Origin: JAAFHB01 sp038236995
Lineage (GTDB): Bacteria; Bacteroidota; Bacteroidia; Bacteroidales; Prolixibacteraceae
NCBI GenBank assembly: GCA_038236995.1
Contig: JBBRZE010000016.1
Location: forward strand, 1 to 64,000
DNA: 64,000 nt
Direction of reading: 5' to 3'
Part shown: positions 50,740 through 59,915 of the stretch, piece after piece
How positions within the stretch are numbered: position 1 is the first letter of the stretch
Layout of the letters: the number at the start of each line of letters is the position of its first letter
Translations under genes and position numbers: made by a program
The notes under the pieces: generated by a model
Seen by the model: only the letters and a program-made list of their open reading frames with translations
Databases searched by the model: none
What the model was told of the DNA's origin: nothing

Positions 50740-53013
50740 ATGGATAAGATATTGATTATAGGAGGAGTTGCGGCAGGCGCAACAGCTGCGGCCAAAGTTC
50801 GCCGGATTTCCCCGACTGCCGAAATCGTAATGCTCGAAGCCGGCCCGGACATTTCATTTGCCAATTGCGGATTACCGTACTTTATTGGAGGTGATATAAA
50901 AAGCAGATCGAAACTGATTCTTCAAAGCCCCGAGAGTTTTAAAGAGCAATACGATGTTGATGTACATGTCAATACCAGTGTTTCTTCAATCGACAAGTTG
51001 GCACTCAAAGTGAAAACAACAAATAGCCAAAACGGCCAACAAAAAACGTTTGAATACACTAAATTAATTTTGGCACAAGGCGGCCGGCCGATCACTCCAA
51101 CACTTCCCGGGGCAAACCTCGATCATGTTTTCACACTATGGACATTGGAAGACATGGATAAGATTTCGCAGCATTTGGCAGAGAAGAAACCAAAAAATGC
51201 TGTTGTTGTAGGTGGCGGATTTATTGGTCTCGAAATGGTGGAAGCCTTGGTAAAACGTGGATTGAAAGTGAATGTCGTAGAAATGATGCCGCATGTGATG
51301 GCAATTATGGAAGCCGAAACAGCCGGATTTATTGAGAATGAATTACTTTCGTACGGTGTGGGCATTCACACGGGCGCTGGTGTTACCGAAATTATGCCGC
51401 GTTCGGTGAAACTCGACAATGGGAAAATTTTAGATGCAGATATGGTTTTGCTTTCTATTGGTGTTCGTCCCACATTGCAACTGGCGAAAGAGGCGGGTCT
51501 CGAAATTGGTGAAGCAGGTGGATTACTGGTTAATTCACAATTGCAGACTTCCGATCCTGATATTTATGCCGCTGGTGATATGGTTGAGATTGAACATCTT
51601 GTAAATAGTAAAAAGGTTCGCATTCCATTGGCCGGACCCGCCAATCGTCAGGGCAGAATTGCCGCTGAAAATGCATTGGGTGGAAATCATCGTTACAAAG
51701 GTTCGATCGGAACATCTGTAGTTCGTGTTTTCGAAGCTGTTGCAGGAATAACAGGTTTCTCGCTGAAACAGGCACGTGCTGCCGGGATTGATGCCGATGC
51801 TGTAGTCGTCCACAAAGAACATCATACTTCCTATTATCCAGGTGCAGAAACAGTAACAACGATGTTAATTTACGACCGTGGCACGGGAATCATTCTGGGT
51901 GGACAAGCGGCAGGATACAAAGGGGCTGATAAAAGGCTGGATGTGATTGCAACCGCTACTGCCGCAAAACTGACAATCAGCGATATTGCTGATATTGATT
52001 TTGCGTATTCACCACCCATCGGAACAGCCAACGATGCGATTAATATGGCTGCATATACAGCAGAAAACAGAATTTCAGGATTCAGTCCATCGGTTACTGT
52101 TACAGAATTAGATGCGTTTATCGAAGGGAAGAATCCAGTTTTTGTAGATGTTCGCGATGTTTTTGCATTCGAAAAAAGCCATGTAAAAGGGGCTCTCCAT
52201 CTGCCGTTGGAATTATTACAGCTGCAAATGAAATCCATTCCTGCCAATCGCCCTGTGATTGTTTATGATGAAACAGGTAAAAAAGGACATCAGGCACTTC
52301 GCACCTTGTTGGGTGCGGGTTTTAAAGATGTGACCAATATTTCGGGCGGACATACTTCACTGCAGCGACAAGCACGAACCACTGGTTTTAAATTCCTGAA
52401 AATAGATCTTTTGCCTGTTGAATTGAAATCGGTCGGGGAAGAAACTTCCAGTGCTGAAGAAAAAACAACAGCAAAAACACAGGATTTGAATTCACCAATA
52501 GTGGTAGATGTTCGTACTCCCGAAGAATTTCAAGAGGGTGCTTATCCGGGTGCAATCAATATTCCGCTGGATGAAATACAATTACGAATCAATGAATTAG
52601 GAAGTAAGTCACGCGAAATCACGCTTTATTGTGCTTCCGGCGCCCGATCAGCCTATGCGCAACGCGTGTTGATGCAGATTGGTTATTCCAAGGTGAAAAA
52701 CGGAGGTGGAATTGCTGCAATGATGGCAAGTAGGAACACAAAACCTGTTGCTGCAAGTTTATCAGCTGAACCTATCATCGTTGATGTTCGAACACCCCAG
52801 GAATTTGTAGGTGGAGCATTTCCCGGTGCCATCAATATTCCATTGGATGACCTGCAAATACGGATCAAAGAATTGGGTAATAATTCGAGAGACATCACAC
52901 TTTACTGTGCTTCCGGAGCTCGCTCTGCATATGCGCAACGTGTGTTGATGCAATTGGGTTTTACAAATACAAAGAATGGTGGCGGTATCATGCAGATGAT
53001 GAGACAGCGGTAA
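50740..53013 (+). CDS. CoA-disulfide-reductase-like flavoprotein with three rhodanese domains
   Basis: 757 residues. Residues 1-450 are a FAD/NAD(P)-dependent pyridine nucleotide-disulfide oxidoreductase of the CoA-disulfide/persulfide reductase type: GGVAAGATAAAKVRR, the single redox cysteine Cys43 in FANCGLPYF, and VVGGGFIGLEMVE. Three rhodanese domains follow at about 467-545, 588-660 and 678-757. The first has Tyr-Asp510-Glu where the catalytic Cys should be; the second and third have intact CASGARS loops (Cys631, Cys723) and are near copies 276 bp apart. Similar enzymes with one rhodanese (Npsr/CoADR-Rhd) reduce CoA persulfide or polysulfide; here sulfur could be passed along two active rhodaneses. 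Confidence 0.92.
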   Translation: MDKILIIGGVAAGATAAAKVRRISPTAEIVMLEAGPDISFANCGLPYFIGGDIKSRSKLILQSPESFKEQYDVDVHVNTSVSSIDKLALKVKTTNSQNGQQKTFEYTKLILAQGGRPITPTLPGANLDHVFTLWTLEDMDKISQHLAEKKPKNAVVVGGGFIGLEMVEALVKRGLKVNVVEMMPHVMAIMEAETAGFIENELLSYGVGIHTGAGVTEIMPRSVKLDNGKILDADMVLLSIGVRPTLQLAKEAGLEIGEAGGLLVNSQLQTSDPDIYAAGDMVEIEHLVNSKKVRIPLAGPANRQGRIAAENALGGNHRYKGSIGTSVVRVFEAVAGITGFSLKQARAAGIDADAVVVHKEHHTSYYPGAETVTTMLIYDRGTGIILGGQAAGYKGADKRLDVIATATAAKLTISDIADIDFAYSPPIGTANDAINMAAYTAENRISGFSPSVTVTELDAFIEGKNPVFVDVRDVFAFEKSHVKGALHLPLELLQLQMKSIPANRPVIVYDETGKKGHQALRTLLGAGFKDVTNISGGHTSLQRQARTTGFKFLKIDLLPVELKSVGEETSSAEEKTTAKTQDLNSPIVVDVRTPEEFQEGAYPGAINIPLDEIQLRINELGSKSREITLYCASGARSAYAQRVLMQIGYSKVKNGGGIAAMMASRNTKPVAASLSAEPIIVDVRTPQEFVGGAFPGAINIPLDDLQIRIKELGNNSRDITLYCASGARSAYAQRVLMQLGFTNTKNGGGIMQMMRQR

Positions 53014-53067
53014 TAACCACATCTATTAGAATATAATAATTGATTAAAAATTTAAATCGAAATAATA

Positions 53068-53385
53068 ATGTTATCAATAATCAAAAAAATCCTGGGTATT
53101 GGTCCCAAAGCAGATCTTTCTCAATTAGTAAAAGAAGGTGCCATTATTTTAGATGTTCGCACCAAAGGTGAATATGGATCCGGTCATATCAGGGGATCGG
53201 TAAATATTCCGGTTGAGCAACTGCACAAGAATCTTCACAAGTTAAAAGACAAAAAACGTCCCGTAATTACTTGCTGTGAATCAGGGATGAGAAGTTACTC
53301 TGCAAAGGGAATTTTGAAGTCAAATGGTTTTACCAATGTTCATAATGGTGGCAGTTGGAATAGTTTGAATAATAAACTGAGATAA
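53068..53385 (+). CDS. Single-domain rhodanese
   Basis: 105 residues. Rhodanese fold: AIILDVRTKGEYGSGHIRGS, VNIPVEQL and the active loop TCCESGMRSYSA with two adjacent cysteines, then FTNVHNGGSWNSL. An N-terminal stretch MLSIIKKILGIGPKADL is an amphipathic lead, not a signal peptide. Cytoplasmic sulfurtransferase, 54 bp after the triple-rhodanese gene and probably cotranscribed. Confidence 0.93.
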   Translation: MLSIIKKILGIGPKADLSQLVKEGAIILDVRTKGEYGSGHIRGSVNIPVEQLHKNLHKLKDKKRPVITCCESGMRSYSAKGILKSNGFTNVHNGGSWNSLNNKLR

Positions 53386-53415
53386 AGTTATCTACTTACA
53401 ATTTGGAATCTATGA

Positions 53416-53469
53416 AATAGCCATGGTTTAGAAATCACCAACCGAAATGAAAATTTCCCCATGGCTATT
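53416..53469. terminator. Long-loop hairpin after the rhodanese gene
   Basis: AATAGCCATGG (53416-53426) pairs with CCATGGCTATT (53459-53469) around a 32-base loop. No T-run, so a weak terminator or processing site at best. Confidence 0.35.
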
Positions 53470-53502
53470 CCATACGGCATTTAAAAAACAAATTATTTAC
53501 GT

Positions 53503-54669
53503 ATGAAAAAAGTTTTAATTCTTGGTGGCGGATTCGCTGGTATCCAGACAGCGATTCAATTACAAAAAAGTGGCCGTTTTGATGTTACGTTGATATCCGA
53601 CCGCGATTACCTCTATCTTTTCCCGATCTCAATCTGGGTTCCGGTTCGTGAAATCGATTTTGAAAATGTGAAAGTTCCTCTGGCTAAGATCCAAAAGAAA
53701 TATCCGTTCGGGGTCATCATCGATTCAGTAAAGGAGATTCATGCAGCAGATCATCAGGTGATTTGTGAAAACCAGTCACTGAATTACGACTATTTAGTGG
53801 TAGCCTTTGGCGCGGATAAAATGAAGTACAAAGGAATTGAGAATACCTTGTCGATATGTGGAAAGCCTGAAGTTTCATTATCAATCCGCGATGGTATTGA
53901 TGCCCTAATTCAGAAAGGGAGTGGGAAAATTGCCATTGGGTTTGGTGGAAATCCGAAAGATAAATCGGCTGTACGGGGTGGACCGGCATTCGAACTGGCC
54001 TTCAATATTCATAACCTTTTAATGAAGAAGAAAATCAGGCAGAATTTTGAACTGACATTCTTTGCACCGATGGAGGAGCCCGGAGCCCGCATGGGAAAAA
54101 ATGCATTGCCCATGTTGAACAAGATGTTCGATCAGTATAAGATAGAGAAACGGTTTGGGAAAAAGATCACCGGATTTGAACCCGGATCAGTTGTTTTTGA
54201 AGATGAATCGAAACTGGAAGCCGACCTCACGTTATTTATTCCTGCATCGACTGGCCATCATGTTTTACAGGCAAGTGATTTACCGCTATCAGAAGCTGGT
54301 TTTGTCCAGATTGATACGGATTGTCAGGTTCGCGGATTCAAGGATGTTTATGCGATAGGGGATATTTCGGCAATGGAAGGTCCCGAGTGGATTGCCAAAC
54401 AAGGTCATGTGGCCGAATTAATGGGGCGTATTGCGGCACACAACATTATATCCACAGAAACGGGGTCATCAACTAAAAAGCATTATCACGAATCACCAAA
54501 TATTCTTTGCGTAATGGATACCGGCAACGGTGCTGCTTTTGTTTTTAGGAATACAAAAAAATCATACCTGATTCCTATGCCAATTGTGGGCCATTGGGTG
54601 AAAAAAAGCTGGGGCACTTATTCCAAAATAACCAAAGTAGGTATTTTCAGACATTTTTCCGGAATTTGA
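53503..54669 (+). CDS. NAD(P)/FAD-dependent oxidoreductase, sulfide:quinone-oxidoreductase-like
   Basis: 388 residues. KKVLILGGGFAGIQTAIQL is the FAD motif; ADLTLFIPASTGH and FKDVYAIGDISAMEG are the second FAD region. The fold and length match the NDH-2/SQR group. SQR enzymes need specific catalytic cysteines; here Cys are present at ENQ (VICENQ), LSICGKPE and ILCVMDTGNG, so SQR activity is possible but not proven. The C-terminal region with IPMPIVGHWVKKSWGTYSK could be an amphipathic membrane contact. Within the sulfur island between a rhodanese and a ferredoxin, sulfide oxidation to sulfane sulfur is the natural guess. Confidence 0.82.
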   Translation: MKKVLILGGGFAGIQTAIQLQKSGRFDVTLISDRDYLYLFPISIWVPVREIDFENVKVPLAKIQKKYPFGVIIDSVKEIHAADHQVICENQSLNYDYLVVAFGADKMKYKGIENTLSICGKPEVSLSIRDGIDALIQKGSGKIAIGFGGNPKDKSAVRGGPAFELAFNIHNLLMKKKIRQNFELTFFAPMEEPGARMGKNALPMLNKMFDQYKIEKRFGKKITGFEPGSVVFEDESKLEADLTLFIPASTGHHVLQASDLPLSEAGFVQIDTDCQVRGFKDVYAIGDISAMEGPEWIAKQGHVAELMGRIAAHNIISTETGSSTKKHYHESPNILCVMDTGNGAAFVFRNTKKSYLIPMPIVGHWVKKSWGTYSKITKVGIFRHFSGI

Positions 54670-54691
54670 ATATCAATATAAAATTGACTTA

Positions 54692-55189
54692 ATGAGAAAA
54701 GTATTAAAAGTATTGGTCGATAGCCGGATGATTATCCTTTCCGTATTAGGTGTTTCCCTGTATTTGGCGATATCACAATATCATATTTCACTATTGTACA
54801 TTCTGGCAGCAGGTGTAGTGATGGGTGGCGTCTTTGGTAAAGTATTTTGTCGGTGGGTTTGCCCGATGGGCCTGATCATGGAATTGATGATGAGCCTAAG
54901 CCCCGAAGGAAAGATCAGGCAAATGTACCAGTATCATAAAGTAGGATGCCCAATTGCATGGATTTCAGGATGGCTTAATAAGTACTCTTTTTTCAGGATC
55001 AAGCTCAATGAAGATACATGTAAGAATTGTGGAATCTGTGATAAGAAGTGTTACATTGTTGCGATGGAACCGGCAAAGTACAGTTTGTACAAACCCAAGC
55101 AGATAAACCCGGGCGACAGTTATACTTGTTCCAAATGTTTGCAATGCGTAGCTTCATGTCCGAATGGCAGTCTGTCTTATAAAATTTGA
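54692..55189 (+). CDS. NapH-like membrane ferredoxin (4Fe-4S)
   Basis: 165 residues. Two N-terminal helices (IILSVLGVSLYLAIS; YILAAGVVMGGVFGKV), the NapH/RdxA-type motif FCRWVCPMGLIME, then two [4Fe-4S] motifs CKNCGICDKKC and CSKCLQCVASCPNGS. It is shorter than NapH and lacks most of the membrane part. Likely passes electrons between quinones and a partner; 22 bp after the SQR-like gene, so the two may form a redox pair. Confidence 0.85.
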   Translation: MRKVLKVLVDSRMIILSVLGVSLYLAISQYHISLLYILAAGVVMGGVFGKVFCRWVCPMGLIMELMMSLSPEGKIRQMYQYHKVGCPIAWISGWLNKYSFFRIKLNEDTCKNCGICDKKCYIVAMEPAKYSLYKPKQINPGDSYTCSKCLQCVASCPNGSLSYKI

Positions 55190-55289
55190 AAATCATAAAC
55201 ATGAAACGAGCATATTCGTTAAACAAAAACATGGATGAATATCTCATATGCGAGTTCCAGTCAACCATTAATAGAACAAATATATAGGT

Positions 55290-55739
55290 ATGAAAACAAA
55301 AATTTTAATCTTCTTATTTTTTACGATTGTAACTTCAGTGTTTGCAAAATGTCAATTTTCTTCTTCTGGGCAAAGCGACCCATGGACACAGCAGCAATTG
55401 TTAGATCCTTCTGTACTTGCTAATGTTCTTAAAAATCCCAATTCCCCCCAGCCAATTGTATTCAGCATTGGTATGCAGGCAATCATCAAAGGGTCAATCG
55501 ATATCGGTCCTACAATGAGGCCTGACAACCTGAATATTCTAAAGGAAAAGCTGAACAAATTACCAAAGGATGCACAGATTGTGGTATATTGCGGGTGTTG
55601 TCCATTTTCGAGATGTCCCAATATAAGGCCGGCAATGGCGCTTTTAAAGTCCATGCAATTCACCAATTATAAACTATTAAACCTTCCAGAAAACGTTAAA
55701 GTTGACTGGATTGATAAAGATTATCCAATGGCTGAATAA
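55290..55739 (+). CDS. Exported rhodanese-like protein
   Basis: 149 residues. Signal peptide (MKTKILIFLFFTIVTSVFA) then a rhodanese-like domain: PIVFSIGMQAIIKGSIDIGP, DAQIVVYCGCCPFSRCPNIR with a cluster of four cysteines at the active loop, and MQFTNYKLLNLPENVKVDWI. This CGCCPxxxCPN type of exported rhodanese is known in several phyla. Periplasmic sulfurtransferase or sulfur sensor. 19 bp before the TlpA gene, so cotranscribed. Confidence 0.88.
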   Translation: MKTKILIFLFFTIVTSVFAKCQFSSSGQSDPWTQQQLLDPSVLANVLKNPNSPQPIVFSIGMQAIIKGSIDIGPTMRPDNLNILKEKLNKLPKDAQIVVYCGCCPFSRCPNIRPAMALLKSMQFTNYKLLNLPENVKVDWIDKDYPMAE

Positions 55740-55757
55740 ACGATTAATAATTTATTT

Positions 55758-56276
55758 ATGAGAATCCTGATATTGTCTGTTGCGCTATTGTTATTCGGTA
55801 GTACTTTTTCAACTTTATCTGCCCAATCAACCGGGCTTGAACCGGGAAATAAGTCTCCGGAGATAAAGCTTCCCAACATCAAAGGAGATACCGTGGCATT
55901 GTCTTCTCTAAAAGGTAAGTTAGTTTTGATTGACTTTTGGGGTACATGGTGTGCTCCATGCGTAGCCGAACAAGCCGAATTAGCTAAGTTGTACAATAAA
56001 TATAAACAATCAACTTTTACCACAGGGAAAGGTTTTGAGATCTATGGAGTTTCATTGGATGCAAAAAAATCTAATTGGGAGAATTTCATAACCACAAATA
56101 AAATAAACTGGATCCAGGTAAGCGACCTGAAATTTTGGAGATCTCCTGTTGCCAAAACATATAATATACAGGCATTACCATTCAATGTTCTGATGGATGG
56201 CAATGGAATCATCCTGGCAAAGAACTTACATGGCATTGACCTTGAAAAGAGAATTGCAAGGTTCCTGCGTAAATAA
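55758..56276 (+). CDS. TlpA/ResA-like periplasmic thioredoxin
   Basis: 172 residues. N-terminal signal (RILILSVALLLFGSTFSTLSA) and an AhpC/TSA-type fold with PEIKLPNIKGDTVALSSLKG, the active site FWGTWCAPCVAEQ, and YNIQALPFNVLMDGNG containing the cis-Pro. Reduces periplasmic disulfides, often of cytochromes or rhodaneses; the adjacent exported rhodanese is a plausible client. Confidence 0.92.
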   Translation: MRILILSVALLLFGSTFSTLSAQSTGLEPGNKSPEIKLPNIKGDTVALSSLKGKLVLIDFWGTWCAPCVAEQAELAKLYNKYKQSTFTTGKGFEIYGVSLDAKKSNWENFITTNKINWIQVSDLKFWRSPVAKTYNIQALPFNVLMDGNGIILAKNLHGIDLEKRIARFLRK

Positions 56277-56323
56277 ATGACAAATAAAATAATGGGTTGA
56301 AAATTATAATTAAAAACAAAAAA

Positions 56324-56533
56324 ATGATGAAAAAGAACATGGGTACTGTTGACAAGGCAATCAGAATACTGGTTGCAGTCGTAATTGCTGTTTTATTTTA
56401 CACGCAGGTATTAACCGGCACATTAGGAATTGTTCTTCTTGCATTTGCGGTTATATTCGTGATTACCAGCTTTATCAGCTTTTGTCCATTGTATTTGCCT
56501 TTGGGAATTAATACCGGCAAGAAAGAGGGATGA
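56324..56533 (+). CDS. DUF2892 membrane protein
   Basis: 69 residues from the ATG at 56324; the frame also has a TTG at 56297 but the ATG gives the typical start (KNMGTVDKAIRILVA). Two transmembrane helices and the family motif FCPLYLPLGINT at the end. DUF2892 is the membrane part of YgaP-type rhodaneses and often occurs as a stand-alone gene beside rhodaneses, as here. Ends the sulfur island. Confidence 0.9.
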   Translation: MMKKNMGTVDKAIRILVAVVIAVLFYTQVLTGTLGIVLLAFAVIFVITSFISFCPLYLPLGINTGKKEG

Positions 56534-56691
56534 GCCTGCTTTTGGAAGTGTAAAAAAGTGATCAGCAATAGAAGCGTTGAATTCTAAAATTGCATGGGTT
56601 AAAAAGATGGTCTTAATTGAAACAGCAGCGTTAATTCTTTTGCTCTTTGTCTCCTTAAACTTTACACGCCCAAATCCGTAACAAAAAACCC

Positions 56692-56712
56692 GGTTAAAAG
56701 CCAGGTTTTTTG
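56692..56712 (-). terminator. Terminator of the sucCD operon
   Basis: CAAAAAACC (56692-56700) and GGTTTTTTG (56704-56712) with an inner CCGG/CCAGG extension. On the minus strand it lies 28 bp after the sucD stop and yields a T-run. Confidence 0.65.
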
Positions 56713-56739
56713 TTGGGAAATTAACAGTCTTAATCTATT

Positions 56740-57612
56740 TCACAATTTAAGTAATTTTTTTAATAGTTCTGGAATATCCGATGGCTGACGGGCAACCTGC
56801 ACACCTGCGCTTTCGAAGGCTGCTATTTTTTCTGCTGCAGTTCCTGTTCCGCTCGAGATAATGGCACCTGCATGTCCCATTCTTTTGCCAGGAGGAGCTG
56901 TCTGTCCGGCAATAAAGCTCACAACGGGTTTTTTGATATGTTCGATGATATATTTTGCGGCACGTTCTTCGGCATCACCCCCAATTTCACCAAGTAACAC
57001 GATTGCATCGGTTTCGGGATCATCTTCGAACATCTGTAAGAGCTCCTGGAAATACAACCCGGCAACTGGATCGCCGCCAATCCCAACGCAGGTACTTTGA
57101 CCCAGTCCGTTTGAAGTTAACTGGTAAACCATCTCATAGGTTAAAGTGCCACTGCGGCTCATCAGCCCGATGTTACCCTTTTTGAAGATACTTCCCGGAA
57201 GGATTCCTACCATTGCCTCGTCAGGTGAAATAAGTCCCGGGCAATTTGCACCGATCAATTTTGTTCCTCTCTTTGTAATATATGGGGTAATCCTGACCAT
57301 ATCCAGGGTTGGAACCCCTTCTGAGATGGCAACCACGAGTTCAATTCCTGCTTCAGCAGCTTCAAGCACAGCATCGGCGGCATAAGCCGCAGGGACAAAA
57401 ATAATGGAGGTATTTGCGCCAGTCTCCTTCACTGCATCGGCCACCGTATTAAAAACCGGAATGCCACTCACCAATTGCCCTTTCTTTCCCGGAGAAACGC
57501 CGCCTACTACTTTAGTACCGTAATCGATCATCTTCTGCGTGTGAAAACTCCCGTCACGACCTGTAATTCCTTGTACCAGTAATCTTGTATTCTTATTGAC
57601 TAAAATGCTCAT
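56740..57612 (-). CDS. sucD: Succinyl-CoA ligase, alpha subunit
   Basis: 290 residues. TCA-cycle enzyme converting succinyl-CoA to succinate with ATP or GTP synthesis, as a complex with SucC. CoA-binding N-terminus LLVQGITGRDGSFHTQKMI, YGTKVVGGVSPGKKG, the phosphohistidine loop GKRMGHAGAIISSG near the C-terminus. Downstream gene of a sucC-sucD pair, 18 bp apart, ended by a terminator. Confidence 0.97.
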   Translation of the reverse strand: MSILVNKNTRLLVQGITGRDGSFHTQKMIDYGTKVVGGVSPGKKGQLVSGIPVFNTVADAVKETGANTSIIFVPAAYAADAVLEAAEAGIELVVAISEGVPTLDMVRITPYITKRGTKLIGANCPGLISPDEAMVGILPGSIFKKGNIGLMSRSGTLTYEMVYQLTSNGLGQSTCVGIGGDPVAGLYFQELLQMFEDDPETDAIVLLGEIGGDAEERAAKYIIEHIKKPVVSFIAGQTAPPGKRMGHAGAIISSGTGTAAEKIAAFESAGVQVARQPSDIPELLKKLLKL

Positions 57613-57630
57613 ATCGTTGGTTTAATTAGA

Positions 57631-58773
57631 TTATCTTAAAAAATCTTCGCTAAGGCTGATGGCCTTTTGTGCCGCCTCAGACATTGTTTCGACAGTTGGA
57701 AGATTGGCGCTTTTCAGAATTTCGAGTCCCTCCTTAGCGTTCGTTCCTGAAAGCCTGATCACAATCGGAACCTTAATCTTTATTTGTTCGAGTGCTGCCA
57801 TCAGACCTTTGGCCACATCGTCACAACGTGTAATTCCACCAAAGATATTAATCATCACAACTTTCACACCTTTGTCTGAAAGAATCAGGTTCATAGCGTC
57901 AATCACCTTCTGAGGATTTGAACTGCCACCAATATCAAGGAAATTTGCCGGTTCGCCACCGTACAATTTGACCATATCCATTGTCGCCATCGCCAGACCA
58001 GCTCCATTTACCATGCAACCGATCGAACCGTCGAGCCGGATATAAGTTAGTCCTTTCTCCTTTGCATCAATCTCCTTAATTTCATCTTCGGATGGCTCGT
58101 TGAGTGCAAGAATATCAGGCTGACGAAATAAGGCATTGTCATCAAATGTCATCTTTCCGTCGAGTGCCAGCAACTTACCATCGGAGGTTACGACAAGTGG
58201 ATTTATCTCGACCAGTGAAGCATCGGTATCAATAAATACTTTGTATAGCTTTTGAAAAAGATCAACTGCCTGGTTGACCAGTTTGAGATCATCGAAAAGT
58301 GCAAAGGCAATTTTACGTGCAAAAAAAGGGGCTATTCCCAGATCGGGGTCAACGGTAAACTTAAGGATTGCTTCAGGGTTGTCTTTTGCAACTTCTTCAA
58401 TCTCGACACCACCTTCGCGACTCACCATAAACACAGCAGATTTTGTGTTTCTGTCGATGGTTATTCCCGCGTAGATTTCACTTACAAACGAGACCCCTTG
58501 CGCAACAAGTACCTTTTCTACAGTATACCCTTTAATGTCCATCCCCAAAATCTTTTCCGCTACGGCTGTCGCCTCTTCGGCATTTCGAACCAGTTTTACG
58601 CCGCCTGCTTTTCCTCTTCCTCCAGTAAGCACTTGTGCTTTAATAACTACAGGAAAGCCAAGCTGTTCGGCCGCTGCCTGTACTTCCGTAACAGTATAAC
58701 ACAACACCTCATTCGTAACGGAAATCCCGTAACGCGATAAAATCTCCTTCGCCTGATACTCATGAATTTTCAT
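57631..58773 (-). CDS. sucC: Succinyl-CoA ligase, beta subunit
   Basis: 380 residues. ATP-grasp N-terminal half (MKIHEYQAKEILSRYGI; VIKAQVLTGGRGKAGGVKL), metal and phosphate site in SLVEINPLVVTSDGKLLALD, and the C-terminal phosphohistidine-interacting GGSSNPQKVIDAMNLIL and GITRCDDVAKGL. Partner of sucD. A clear TAnnTTTG box was not found in the 230 bp upstream. Confidence 0.97.
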   Translation of the reverse strand: MKIHEYQAKEILSRYGISVTNEVLCYTVTEVQAAAEQLGFPVVIKAQVLTGGRGKAGGVKLVRNAEEATAVAEKILGMDIKGYTVEKVLVAQGVSFVSEIYAGITIDRNTKSAVFMVSREGGVEIEEVAKDNPEAILKFTVDPDLGIAPFFARKIAFALFDDLKLVNQAVDLFQKLYKVFIDTDASLVEINPLVVTSDGKLLALDGKMTFDDNALFRQPDILALNEPSEDEIKEIDAKEKGLTYIRLDGSIGCMVNGAGLAMATMDMVKLYGGEPANFLDIGGSSNPQKVIDAMNLILSDKGVKVVMINIFGGITRCDDVAKGLMAALEQIKIKVPIVIRLSGTNAKEGLEILKSANLPTVETMSEAAQKAISLSEDFLR

Positions 58774-59005
58774 ACTCCGATTAATTAGTTCTTTTGAATT
58801 ATTATTTTATTTCGATTAACATGCTGGATTCAGAAATTACAAATACATTAACATTTTGAATTCCAAAATAGTTTTTGATTCGGAACCCTGATTTAGAATA
58901 TCGGGGGCAAAATAATGATTTTTGGAAGGCTTGCAACAAAATCTGTTTTATATCAGCTTTTTGTACGACAAATATGTATTCTTTTGCGCCGGAAAATTTA
59001 AAAAT

Positions 59006-59863
59006 ATGTGGTCAAAAATAATATTGCAAATCCGTTCTTATACCGTCATGGTAATCGGGCTTGCCCTTTACTCCTTTGGAATTACAGCATTTCTAATCCC
59101 TTTGAAAATTGCAGGAGGCGGAGTTACCGGAATTTCGATGCTTGTTTATTACGCCACCGGATTCGGAACCGGTTATACTTTTTTCATTATTAATATATTT
59201 CTGATTATCATAGCCATTAAGGTACTCGGCGCAAACTTTGGCATCAAAACAATCTTCAGCATGTCCCTCATTGCCGTAATGCTGAATGTAATGCAGAATT
59301 ATATCACAGAGCCTATTTTGAATGACTTTTTTCTGTCATCTGTCCTTAGCGGAATCATGGGAGGTGTTGGAATCGGCCTGATCTTCAATGAAGGAGGCAG
59401 TACGGGCGGAACAGACATTATCGCAATGATCATCAACAAATACAGGAATATCAGTCCTGGCAGGATCATCATGTATTGTGATGTGATCATTATAGCATCA
59501 TCGTACATTGTGCTGCATTCGGTCGAGAAACTGGTTTATGGCTACGTGTCGATGTGGGTAGTCGCTTATTCAATTGATGCTTTCCTTACAGGCGCTCAGC
59601 AGTCGGTGCAATTGTTTATTGTCTCCGAAAAGTATGAGCAAATTGCCGATTTTATCACAAAAGAATCGAGGCGCGGAATAACCATTTTTGATGGAACAGG
59701 CTGGTATACCCAACAAAATGTAAAGGTAATTATGACCGTCGTACGAAAACGGGAATCTCCCGAAATTTTTCGCAAAATTAAAGAGCTGGACTCCAACGCA
59801 TTTATCTCACTCAGTTCGGTAATGGGTGTTTATGGTAAAGGTTTTGATAAGCTTAAGTACTGA
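59006..59863 (+). CDS. YitT-family membrane protein (DUF2179)
   Basis: 285 residues from the ATG at 59006 (WSKIILQIRSYTVMVIG); an in-frame TTG at 58922 would add 28 residues of non-conserved sequence. Five transmembrane helices (YitT_membrane) with LKIAGGGVTGISMLVYY and LIFNEGGSTGGTDIIAMII, then a cytoplasmic DUF2179 domain with ESRRGITIFDGTGWYTQQN. Role in bacteria unclear. Starts a short pair with the M23 peptidase 53 bp later. Confidence 0.92.
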   Translation: MWSKIILQIRSYTVMVIGLALYSFGITAFLIPLKIAGGGVTGISMLVYYATGFGTGYTFFIINIFLIIIAIKVLGANFGIKTIFSMSLIAVMLNVMQNYITEPILNDFFLSSVLSGIMGGVGIGLIFNEGGSTGGTDIIAMIINKYRNISPGRIIMYCDVIIIASSYIVLHSVEKLVYGYVSMWVVAYSIDAFLTGAQQSVQLFIVSEKYEQIADFITKESRRGITIFDGTGWYTQQNVKVIMTVVRKRESPEIFRKIKELDSNAFISLSSVMGVYGKGFDKLKY

Positions 59864-59915
59864 TTATTTACTCAAATCATTAATTTAGCCGATCATCAAT
59901 CTTAAAGGGTAATAA

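Noticed and set aside
38300..56540. Integrative element or genomic island with defined ends
   Set aside because: No integrase, tRNA gene, direct-repeat boundary or transfer genes are present. The theme is functional clustering, not visible mobility.
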